Shown here: piece after piece, positions 1 through 6,087 of the stretch
Layout of the letters: the number at the start of each line of letters is the position of its first letter
Numbering within the stretch: position 1 is the stretch's first letter
Source of the DNA: Actinomycetes bacterium
Lineage (GTDB): Bacteria > Actinomycetota > Acidimicrobiia > Acidimicrobiales > RAAP-2
Direction of reading: 5' to 3'
Assembly (NCBI GenBank): GCA_021791615.1
Contig: JAJYWG010000538.1
Span: 1-7,117, forward strand
DNA: 7,117 bases
Program-made: the position numbers and the translations under genes
The notes under the pieces: model-generated
Told to the model about the DNA's origin: nothing
Databases searched by the model: none
What the model saw: only the letters and a program-made list of their open reading frames with translations

Positions 1-108
1 ACGACCAAAGCCGTGTGTGTGGCGGGCATCAGGCGCGGTCAAGCCCGCCAGCAGAGCTGGCGGGCGATGTTCATGATGAGGTGGGTGACGAGATCTGGCC
101 CGCCAGCG
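1..108. other. Non-coding left edge, no convincing gene
   Basis: Downstream of the last leftward gene I see only the palindrome at 43-65 and the copy of its arm at 98-107. Open frames crossing here are extensions of shadow frames from the neighbouring gene. No transposon end resembling the CGCTCAA repeats at the right side is present. Confidence 0.5.
43..65. repeat. Perfect 10-bp inverted repeat with 3-nt loop
   Basis: GCCCGCCAGC (43-52), loop AGA (53-55), GCTGGCGGGC (56-65) form a perfect hairpin. It lies about 45 nt downstream of the stop codon of the last leftward gene. There is no T-run, so a classical intrinsic terminator is not certain; it could be a GC-rich terminator or a dispersed palindromic repeat. 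The same 10-mer occurs again at 98-107. Confidence 0.7.
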
Positions 109-166
109 TCAAGGCCCTCCGCTGCGCTCCGGTCCCTGCGGGACGGCCCTGCGGGCCGGCCTTGAC
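98..166. repeat. Nested inverted-repeat cluster (outer GTCAAGGCC/GGCCTTGAC, inner TGC-loop hairpins)
   Basis: An outer 9-bp inverted repeat (108-116 with 158-166) encloses two adjacent mini-hairpins that share the loop TGC: GTCCC-TGC-GGGAC (132-144) and GGCCC-TGC-GGGCC (145-157). The block overlaps the last codons and stop of the DUF3987-type gene and encodes its low-complexity tail. A third copy of GCCCGCCAGC (98-107) abuts it. It resembles a bacterial palindromic repeat or a transcription end structure more than coding sequence. Its function is unknown. Confidence 0.6.
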
Positions 167-1413
167 CCCGGCTCGGTGGTGGCGGGCGGTCGGGAGTGCG
201 CGGTCCAGACCTCGGCGGGTCGTCCAGCGGTGGCGGCGCGATGGCGTTGCGCCCTGCCGGCGGCACCGAGGGTCGCCAGTGCCGCCTCGATGCGTCCGCC
301 GGGCAGGTTTCGCCCGAAGAGGTCTCGCAGCTCGGTGCGGGTGAGCCCTTGGGGGCTGGCGGACAGCGCATCGTGGATCTGCTCGGCGAGCGGATCGGCC
401 GTCGTGGTGCGAAGCGCCCAGGCAGCCGAGCGGGCTGCGTAGTCCCACAGCGCCAGGGCGCCACGCAGGTGCGTGGGGTGGATGACGCTCTCACCATCAA
501 CGAGCCCAAAGAGCATCGCGAGGCGCAGGACATGGGCTTCTGCGCGGGCGCACAGGGAGCCGACGAGCCCCTCGGTCGTCTCCGAGAGCCGGGCGTAGGC
601 GTCGTGCCATAAGAGCCGGGCAGCTGGGTCGAGGGCGATCTGCCCGCCTCGTCGTGCACCGGCGAGGTGGGCCCCGAGGCGCTGCTCCAACCCGGTCCCG
701 GCCAACGGGTCGGGGTCCCCACCCTCGGGCAGGAGCCGGTGCCTGCGACACGCGATGAAGCAGAAGCGGTTCAAGAACCCGTTGGCCGCTTCGACGGCGC
801 TCGTGTGGTGGGCGAGCTCTGCTCGGGTGATGTGACCGATGACGCAGATGTGGGCCGCCGTGGCCCGAGCGGGCGCGGTGCGGGTGAGCAGTGCCAGGGG
901 GCGGCCGTCCCAGGCGGCGCGCAGCACCGGCGAGAGGGTGTTGACGTCGCGCCCGGTCGCCTTCAAGACGGTGACGAACTCGGGCTCGACGACGAGAAGT
1001 CGGGGGTCGGGGGTGCCCGGGTCGGCGCCTTGGGGGTCCCGTGCGGCCCAGATCAACCCTTCGCCGGTGGACAGCCCGGTGTGCACACGGGTGGCGAAGC
1101 TCGAGTCGGCCCGCTGCAGGACGCGCTCGACGTGGTCCCACGACGAGCCCTTGCGTGCCTTGGCCGAGTCGCCGACCAGCACCACGAACTCGTTGGGATG
1201 GTGGCGGGTGGCCTCGACGGCCATCCACGCCCCCCGTCCGACGATCGCCCCCACACCGACGAGCAGCTGAGCCAAGACGGCGAGGGGGTCGGCCTCGGTG
1301 TGTGGGGCGATGGTCTCGGTGATCGCCCCGGCCATGCCCCGCCACACCACAGGATCTGGCGGCTCCGGCCAGCCCGGCGGGGCTTGGAGCACCTGGGTGC
1401 AGACCTCACTCAC
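109..1413 (-). CDS. DUF3987-type P-loop (primase/helicase-like) protein, 434 aa
   Basis: This is a probable DUF3987-family protein, a group related to the helicase part of primase-helicases and common on mobile elements; its exact biochemical role is not established. Visible motifs are a P-loop-like GDSAKARKGSSW (residues 81-92), LLVVEPEF as a Walker B-like strand (139-146), VIGHIT (191-196), NGFLNRF with a possible arginine finger (211-217), and a winged-helix-like end near 355-403 (GLTRTELRDLF). The start is GTG at 1413, overlapping the ATPase gene by 8 nt, with a GAGG Shine-Dalgarno (1420-1423) 6 nt upstream. It therefore appears translationally coupled to the transposition genes and occupies the position where TniQ-like target selectors often sit. 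Residues from about 407 on are low complexity, encoded by an inverted-repeat cluster, and probably not part of the fold. The family is recognised from memory of conserved motifs. Confidence 0.8.
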   Translation of the reverse strand: MSEVCTQVLQAPPGWPEPPDPVVWRGMAGAITETIAPHTEADPLAVLAQLLVGVGAIVGRGAWMAVEATRHHPNEFVVLVGDSAKARKGSSWDHVERVLQRADSSFATRVHTGLSTGEGLIWAARDPQGADPGTPDPRLLVVEPEFVTVLKATGRDVNTLSPVLRAAWDGRPLALLTRTAPARATAAHICVIGHITRAELAHHTSAVEAANGFLNRFCFIACRRHRLLPEGGDPDPLAGTGLEQRLGAHLAGARRGGQIALDPAARLLWHDAYARLSETTEGLVGSLCARAEAHVLRLAMLFGLVDGESVIHPTHLRGALALWDYAARSAAWALRTTTADPLAEQIHDALSASPQGLTRTELRDLFGRNLPGGRIEAALATLGAAGRAQRHRAATAGRPAEVWTAHSRPPATTEPGSRPARRAVPQGPERSGGP

Positions 1414-2221
1414 CGCTCACCTCGACCACTGCCATCTTGGCCGCCTGCTGGTCCACGATCGCCTTGTCGGCGGCGAAGGTGGCGACGAGTGCCTGGAGTG
1501 CCAGGTTGTTGACGGCTCTCGGCAGGCCCCGGGCCGCATGGTGGATGACCGCCAGCGCGTCGTCGCTGAACAACGCGTCGGAGCGTCCGACTTGGCCCAG
1601 ATGGTGGCGGACGTAGGCGAGCGTCTCGGCCAGGTCCATGCCCTCCATGTGGACCCGCAACGTGATGCGCTGATCGAGCGCTGCCATGGTCCCTTGGTGC
1701 AGGCGTCGCCGGAGCGTCGGTTGCCCCAAGAGAACGACGGCGGCGGGCGAGCGGCTGTCCATCTCGGTGTTGGTGATCATGCGCAGGTCCTCGAGCTGGT
1801 CGGCATCGAGCAGGTGGCTCTCGTCGATGACGAGCAGCACCCTGCGTCCGCGCTCTGCCTCTGCGAGTGCGAGTGCGTCGGCGGCCTGGGGGACGAGAGC
1901 GGCGCGGTGGAACCGGGGGATCCCGCCGAGGGCCGTCACGACCAGCGAGAGGATGCCCCGGCCACCGACCGTCGGGTTGGCGCAGTAGATGACCTGGTGG
2001 CGCGACGGATCGAGCCCGGCGACCGTGGCCCGTGCAGCCACGGTCTTGCCGCAGCCGACCTCGCCGGTGAGGACGCCGAGCCCTCGCTCCTCCACGCACC
2101 AGGTGAGCCGGGCCACCGCTTCTGAGTGGGCGGCGGAGCGGAACAGCGACGCCGGTGCGAGGTCCCGCCCGAAGGGCACCTTGGTGAACCCGAAGAAGCT
2201 GCACAGCCGGTCCACGCTCAT
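1406..2221 (-). CDS. AAA+ ATPase, TniB/TnsC/ExeA-like transposition partner, 271 aa
   Basis: This is a P-loop ATPase expected to act with the transposase upstream. In Tn7, Tn402 and Mu the equivalent protein (TnsC, TniB, MuB) binds DNA with ATP, marks the target and activates the transposase. The sequence shows Walker A GEVGCGKT (53-60), Walker B VLLVIDESH (128-136), a sensor-1 strand VVLLGQPTL (162-170), LDQRI with a candidate arginine finger (182-186) and a sensor-2 region GLPRAVN (232-238). The N-terminal FFGFTKVPFGRD and the GQPTL motif are typical of the ExeA/TniB branch. ATG at 2221 overlaps the transposase stop as ATGA, with GAGGAG (2230-2235) 8 nt upstream, so translation is coupled to exon 2 of the transposase. 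Length is normal and no lesion is seen. Assignment to transposition rests on the neighbourhood. Confidence 0.92.
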   Translation of the reverse strand: MSVDRLCSFFGFTKVPFGRDLAPASLFRSAAHSEAVARLTWCVEERGLGVLTGEVGCGKTVAARATVAGLDPSRHQVIYCANPTVGGRGILSLVVTALGGIPRFHRAALVPQAADALALAEAERGRRVLLVIDESHLLDADQLEDLRMITNTEMDSRSPAAVVLLGQPTLRRRLHQGTMAALDQRITLRVHMEGMDLAETLAYVRHHLGQVGRSDALFSDDALAVIHHAARGLPRAVNNLALQALVATFAADKAIVDQQAAKMAVVEVSGE

Positions 2222-2836
2222 CGTTCGATCTCCTCGTCGTCGTCACCGTTGCCGTTGTCGTCGTTCGAGCTGCCGTCACTGTCCTTGCCACCGGCGTCGG
2301 TCGGTTCGAGGTGCAGTTGCGTGTACGCGATGCGCTTCGCCTGTTCGGCCGCCACCCGGGCCGACACCAGCCCGAGGTAGTCGATGCCCGAGGACTTGGG
2401 CGCCGGGTCGGTCTCGGGCCGTGCCCTCGGGTGGGTGTGGCGGTGGATCCGCCGGGGGATCGCCTTGCCCATCGACCGGCCCTGATAGCGGACCTCGATG
2501 TCGGCCAAGTCGAAGGGGTCGAACACCAGCTCGACCTTGGACCGGGCGAGCGCGGCGTCGATCTCGTAGTGGTTCCCGAACAGGCTGACGGCTCCGGTCT
2601 TGTCGGCAGTGCGGGTGCAGGACCAAAGGAACGCCTCGTGCAGCTCGGCGGGGGTCGCCCGGCGCAGGGAGCGTCCCCGCATCATGCGTTCGAGCGGGGT
2701 CTCTGTGGTCTCGGAGTGACGGGTCCGGTGATAGACGCCTTCGAGCCACGCACCGAACAGCTCGTTGAGCTCGTCGAGGCTCGCTGCACCGCCCCGGGCG
2801 TCGAGCTCGACGAGGAACTGGGTGCGCACCGTGCGG
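2218..2836 (-). CDS. DDE transposase, exon 2 (C-terminal part, Mu-type barrel domain)
   Basis: This is the second exon of the intron-split transposase and supplies residues 257-462 of the rejoined 462-aa protein. It begins with the end of codon 257 and continues RTVRTQFLVEL, the usual continuation after the catalytic GKIERF block of integrase-fold transposases. A helical region with YHRTRHSETTETPLERM (about 292-308) follows. Next comes a beta-rich segment with GAVSLFGNHYEIDAAL...VELVFDPFDLADIEVRYQG (about 338-376), typical of the Mu-transposase C-terminal barrel. The end is very acidic (residues about 441-460, many Asp/Glu). In Tn7 the TnsB C-terminus contacts TnsC, so this tail may contact the ATPase encoded next; that is inference. 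The exon has no plausible start of its own and depends on splicing. The 5' exon boundary is placed by reading frame and may be off by 1 nt. Confidence 0.9.
2230..2235 (-). promoter_or_regulatory. Ribosome binding site of the AAA+ ATPase gene
   Basis: GAGGAG on the minus strand lies 8 nt before the ATG at 2221, inside the last codons of the transposase. Together with the ATGA stop/start overlap it supports this start and translational coupling. Confidence 0.7.
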
Positions 2837-2846
2837 GGTAGGGTCG

Positions 2847-2892
2847 ACCGTGCGGCGAGGTGCCAGCCTGTTCTGGTCCTTTTCCGCACGGT
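2847..2892 (-). ncRNA. Group II intron domain 6 hairpin with candidate branch-point A
   Basis: ACCGTGCGG (plus-strand positions 2884-2892, read on the minus strand) pairs perfectly with CCGCACGGT (2847-2855) across a loop of about 28 nt. A GGG/CCC pairing below it would leave the A at 2844 bulged as the candidate branch point. That A is followed by 6 nt if the intron ends at 2838 or 7 nt if it ends at 2837; both fit the usual range. Confidence 0.8.
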
Positions 2893-2900
2893 CTCCCTCC

Positions 2901-2934
2901 GAACCCGCCGTGCCAGTTTCCCAGCAACGGGCTC
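2901..2934 (-). ncRNA. Group II intron domain 5 (catalytic), 34 nt
   Basis: The minus strand from 2934 begins GAGCCCGTTGC and ends CGGCGGGTTC, with a GAAA tetraloop closing the hairpin at the centre. The length of 34 nt, the AGC near the start, the GNRA loop and the position directly after the maturase stop codon (8 nt gap) all match domain 5. This is the most diagnostic RNA signature of a group II intron. Confidence 0.92.
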
Positions 2935-2942
2935 TCCAGTGA

Positions 2943-4739
2943 CTATCCGGTGTCCGAGACAGGCTCCCCGTGGATCAAGCCATGGCAGTCGCCGCAGACC
3001 ACAAGGGACTTGCGGCGGCGATTCGCCATGACTCGTGCCCACCGGGGTGGTAGCGGGCCGAGCCGTTCGAGCTGGGCGAGGTTGCGGACATGATGCACCT
3101 GCACCGTGTCCGCTCGCTTGCACAGCTCACATCTGCCCGCAAGGAGCCGTATGATCAGCTCCTTGTTGGGGTAGACTGGCCCGGTCACCAGGCGGTCGGA
3201 CAGCACCGCCGTCTTCTGCCGCTTGAGCGGGATGCCGCCGAACCTGGCCACCAGCGGCTTCTTGCCCTCGCGCTCGAGGCTGGCTTCGAAGCACGTCCTG
3301 AGCCCGTGCGGCGTCTCGATCTTGGCCTTGTAGCGTGCCGCCATCTTCGCCACCGACGAGTGGTGCTTACCCGCCAACGTCTTGAGCATGGAGGTCTCCA
3401 TGACCCAGCGCAGCCGGTGGAGTCGGAAGACATCACCGGCGAGCAAGTAGTACTGGACGAGGCCCCGGTACTCGGCCCCGAAGCGGCCGACGATGCTGTA
3501 GTCAGCCTCGTTGACCATCGGGTTCCGGCACGCTGGTACTCCACGTGACATGTAGAGGGCGCTCTTGGCCTTGACCACCGACGCAGGGACGCACAAGGCG
3601 ATGACCCCGTTGAGCGAGCGGCGGTTCCGCCGATCGCTCGCGGTGGGCCGTCTCGTCCTGCGATCGCTTCCTGCGACCCTGATCTCGTAGCCGAGGAACC
3701 TCGCCCGCTGGCTGCGGGCGTGGGTGATCAAGGTCTTGTCGGGCGAGAGCTCCAACTTGAGCTCGTCACGGAGGAACGTCGCCAGACGCTGCTTGATCTC
3801 CTCGGCTTCGGCTTTCGGTCCGGCGAAGCCGAGCAGGGTGTCGTCTGCATACCGGCAGTAGCGCAGCCTCCGGTAGCCGGGATCGTTGGGGTCCTGGCTG
3901 GGGAGACCGTGCAACCGCTTGTAGAGCGACCGCACTTCTTTTCGGTCGCCCCGTCGGCGGGCACTGCCGATCGCTCGCTCCACCTTGCGATACTCCGGGT
4001 TTCTCTCCCGGAGCGTGCCTCGGGTGTATTCCGGCACCAGAACCGTCTCGACGAAGACGTCCAACTTGTGCAGGTAGATGTTGGAGAGGACCGGCGAGGC
4101 GACGCCCCCCTGGGGAACGCCACTCAGGGTCGCTCCCCAGGTCCAGTCCTCCAAGTACCCGGCCTGGCACATGTTACGAACAAGCCGCAGGAACCGGTTG
4201 TCGTGGATCTTCTCGCCGAGGATCTGAAGCATGACCGAATGGTCGAGGCTCCCGAAACAGTCGGCGAGGTCGCCCTCGATGAACCAGCTCGTCCCGGTCC
4301 AGGTGTTGGCCACCTCCCGCAGAGCGGTGTGGCAACCCCGGCCGGGACGAAAGCCGTGGGAGCGGTCGGAGAACGTCGGCTCGTAGTACGCCTCCAAGAG
4401 CAGGCGGACGACTTCGCCGACGAGCTTGTCCGACCACGTGGGCAGACCGAGCGGGCGCAGCTTCCCGGACTTCTTCGGGATGTACACCCGCCGCACGGGG
4501 ATGAACCGGTAGCGCTCGTGGCGCATCGCATCGATGATGCGATCGATCCTCCCCATGGACATGCCGTCCACGGTCTCTCCCGTGGCCCCGGGGGTCATCG
4601 CCCCCTTGTTCGCATAGATGCGGCCGTAAGCCAACAGATACAGCTTGGGGTTGAACATCTGTCGGTACAGCTCGTCGAGCGGCAGGCCACGCCTGCCTCG
4701 CTCACGTAGGACATCGAGCACCGCTTTGGCGTTCTGCAT
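2943..4739 (-). CDS. ltrA: Group II intron-encoded reverse transcriptase/maturase with HNH endonuclease, 598 aa
   Basis: This is the multifunctional intron protein: it helps the intron RNA fold and splice, then nicks target DNA and reverse transcribes the intron into it. Visible parts, in order: an N-terminal RT-0 region; KLRPLGLPTWSDKLVGEVVR (93-112); SHGFRPGRGCHTAL (127-140); the first catalytic Asp in EGDLADCFGSLDH (155-167); SGVPQGGVASPVLSN (206-220); the RT active site YADD (297-300); RFLGY (347-351); and the maturase/thumb region YRGLVQYY (424-431). An HNH domain follows, with Cys537/Cys540, His549-His550, Asn573, Cys582/Cys585 and His586/His590. Full length for the family and no frameshift. 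The start is ATG at 4739 with a GAGG about 9 nt upstream. The gene lies in domain 4 and ends 8 nt before domain 5. Confidence 0.97.
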   Translation of the reverse strand: MQNAKAVLDVLRERGRRGLPLDELYRQMFNPKLYLLAYGRIYANKGAMTPGATGETVDGMSMGRIDRIIDAMRHERYRFIPVRRVYIPKKSGKLRPLGLPTWSDKLVGEVVRLLLEAYYEPTFSDRSHGFRPGRGCHTALREVANTWTGTSWFIEGDLADCFGSLDHSVMLQILGEKIHDNRFLRLVRNMCQAGYLEDWTWGATLSGVPQGGVASPVLSNIYLHKLDVFVETVLVPEYTRGTLRERNPEYRKVERAIGSARRRGDRKEVRSLYKRLHGLPSQDPNDPGYRRLRYCRYADDTLLGFAGPKAEAEEIKQRLATFLRDELKLELSPDKTLITHARSQRARFLGYEIRVAGSDRRTRRPTASDRRNRRSLNGVIALCVPASVVKAKSALYMSRGVPACRNPMVNEADYSIVGRFGAEYRGLVQYYLLAGDVFRLHRLRWVMETSMLKTLAGKHHSSVAKMAARYKAKIETPHGLRTCFEASLEREGKKPLVARFGGIPLKRQKTAVLSDRLVTGPVYPNKELIIRLLAGRCELCKRADTVQVHHVRNLAQLERLGPLPPRWARVMANRRRKSLVVCGDCHGLIHGEPVSDTG

Positions 4740-5158
4740 TACGCATACCTCATGGCGTCAGATGTCCGGTCACCTGGCTCCCTTCGCCCTGTGGACGGCT
4801 TTCCCGTCCTCCTTGGTCGGGCGTGACTCCGACGACTACTACGGGGCCTCCGTCGCCAATAGGACTCGCGTCCCGTAGGCGATCCCACGTTCGTCCCTGT
4901 TGCACGTAGCAGCGTGACGTAGGCGTCCCACTCATCTCCTTGAATGCCCTCATTGGGCATCGCTCCTGGCTCCGAAGGTTGCGAAGCGGTCCTTTCTACG
5001 CGTCGCAGAGCCGGCGCCGGTTTCAGGTGTCTTTCCGGCGGATGTGAACTTCCATCGTCTGGAGATTGGGATTCAGGCAATCCAGCTTTCGCCATATCAC
5101 GCGGGTCCCCCAGAGCACTGCCCCAAACGCCTGGGCTCAGCCTCTGGTTTCCTGACAT

Positions 5159-5164
5159 GCTCTT
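5159..5164 (-). other. Candidate EBS1 of the group II intron
   Basis: AAGAGC on the minus strand can pair with the last six bases of exon 1, GTTCTT (IBS1, 5269-5274), by five Watson-Crick pairs and one G-U. It lies in a small GACA...TGTC stem-loop, as expected for EBS1. Confidence 0.6.
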
Positions 5165-5178
5165 GTCCCCTTTCTCTT

Positions 5179-5183
5179 TCGAG
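5179..5183 (-). other. Candidate EBS2 of the group II intron
   Basis: CTCGA on the minus strand is the exact complement of TCGAG (5277-5281), at positions -13 to -9 of exon 1, the usual IBS2 place. It lies 5' of EBS1 in the RNA, the expected order, but only about 14 nt away and with only 5 bp, so this is suggestive. Confidence 0.4.
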
Positions 5184-5268
5184 TCCAGGTCAGCCAACAG
5201 ACCCAAGAACCTCCCTTCGTGTTCCTCCCGGCTGAGCCGGGGATGCAGCAGGGCGCCTCGTGGCGCAC

Positions 5269-6038
5269 AAGAACCGCTCGATTTTTCCCCGCGAGGCCGG
5301 TTGGCGGGGCCGGGAGTGGGCGATCGCGATGCCGAGCACGGCAAGGGTGCGGTTGAACGGGGCAGAGACGAATGCGCTGCCGTTGTCGACGAAGCACTTC
5401 TCGGGGATCCCCCGGGACTCGAGGCCCCGGCGCAGCGCCGCCTCCAAGCGGACGGTGTCCTCAGCATGACCCCACCGCCAGCCCGGGACAGCGCGGCTCC
5501 AGTCGTCGATGAACGCGCACAACACCGTCTTGCGGCCCGCAACGGCCGGACCGTGCAGGCCGTCGCCCGTCCACAGCGCGCCGAACTCGGTCATCTCGAA
5601 GCGCCCGAACACCTTGGGCTGGGCGACCTGGGAGCCGACGAGGCCGAGGCGGGCGAAATGGCGCTGGAGGGTGCGGGCCGACACCGTGCCCACCCCGGCC
5701 TCGGCGAGGGCCCGGGCCACCTGGGCGGCCGTGCGGCCCGGTGCCTCGCGCTTGAGCACCTCTGCCTGCTCCAGGATCACCGCCTGGGTGCGGGTCGGCT
5801 GGTCGCGGACCTCTGGGACGAGCGCGGCGAACCCGCCGGCGCGCCACGCCCGCAGCCACCGCCGCAGCGTCGGGGCGGAGACCTCCACCCGCCGGTCGTC
5901 GGGACCGAGGTGATCGACGCTCGAAAGGGCACGCACCAGCGCGCCGCGCTCTGCAGCCGACAGCTCTGGATCCACCAGAGGGCGGATCAGCGAGTAGCGG
6001 AACAGCGCCACCTGTTGACGACGTTCTTCGATCTGCAT
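5269..6038 (-). CDS. DDE transposase, exon 1 (HTH and catalytic core), TniA/TnsB-like
   Basis: This exon encodes residues 1-256 and two bases of codon 257 of a transposase that cuts and joins the transposon ends. Helix-turn-helix-like segments lie at about 53-75 (SAPTLRRWLRAWRAGGF) and 104-130 (AAQVARALAEAGVGTVSARTLQRHF). The RNase H-like core shows D159 in LWTGDGLHG, then KTVLCAFIDDWSRAVPG, D218 in FVDNGSAF, and E254 in GKIERF. D218 and E254 are separated by 35 residues, the classical DD(35)E spacing. The start is ATG at 6038 with GAGGGAG just upstream and 49 nt from the zinc-ribbon gene. The intron begins at 5268. Without splicing the frame continues into intron RNA and stops at about 5190 (282 aa), lacking the C-terminal domain. 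Joined to 2218-2836 the gene is 1389 nt, an exact multiple of three. Confidence 0.92.
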
Positions 6039-6042
6039 GTGC

Positions 6043-6051
6043 GGCTCCCTC
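6043..6051 (-). promoter_or_regulatory. Ribosome binding site of the transposase gene
   Basis: GAGGGAGCC on the minus strand sits 4 nt before the ATG at 6038 (the purine-rich core GAGGGAG is 6 nt away). It lies in the short gap after the zinc-ribbon gene and supports this start. Confidence 0.65.
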
Positions 6052-6087
6052 GACGTCCCACTCGGGTCACCGCACAGCCTGAACGCC

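Larger units (their letters stand above)
2837..5268 (-). mobile_element. Group II intron, about 2.43 kb, inserted in the transposase gene
   Basis: The intron RNA is on the minus strand. The 5' end at 5268 reads GTGCGCC, matching the conserved GTGYG start. After about 529 nt of ribozyme sequence comes a 598-aa reverse transcriptase/maturase in domain 4, then a textbook 34-nt domain 5 and a domain 6 hairpin. The 3' end reads ...GACCCTAC(C): ending at 2838 gives the canonical AY terminus, while ending at 2837 keeps the transposase in frame. All elements needed for splicing and retrohoming appear present, so the intron is probably active or recently active. The presence of domain 5 and an HNH-bearing protein with YADD suggests a IIB-like intron with a chloroplast- or mitochondrial-like protein lineage; the subclass is tentative. 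Confidence 0.94.
4740..5268 (-). ncRNA. Group II intron 5' ribozyme region (domains 1-3 and start of domain 4)
   Basis: These 529 nt between the exon 1 junction and the maturase start carry no gene of their own. The region opens with GTGCGCC and contains many short hairpins, for example CCCGGC/GCCGGG at 5227-5241. It also holds sequences complementary to the 5' exon: candidate EBS2 (5179-5183) and EBS1 (5159-5164). Frames crossing it are fortuitous, including the run-on of transposase exon 1, which stops near 5190. Individual domain borders need a structure model and are not assigned. Confidence 0.85.

Noticed and set aside
1..166. CRISPR array or integron attC site at the repeat-rich left edge
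   Set aside because: The repeats are short, irregularly spaced and palindromic without spacers; no attC core sites or cas/integrase genes are present.
667..1512. Plus-strand frame of 281 codons opposite the DUF3987 and ATPase genes
   Set aside because: It mirrors clear coding sequence with conserved motifs on the minus strand; the product is Gly/Arg-rich and low in recognisable structure.
2218..3123. Minus-strand frame of 301 codons taken as an independent gene
   Set aside because: Its first part overlaps the maturase and domains 5-6 in another frame; only the portion from 2836 down is homologous to transposases, so it is exon 2 rather than a separate gene.
3607..3617. TTGAGCG copy inside the maturase as another transposon end repeat
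   Set aside because: It lies within conserved coding sequence of the intron and has no flanking repeat context; a 7-mer is expected by chance in a 7-kb window of this composition.
3720..4709. Plus-strand frame of 329 codons opposite the reverse transcriptase
   Set aside because: The reverse transcriptase on the other strand has full motifs including YADD and HNH; this is a shadow frame.
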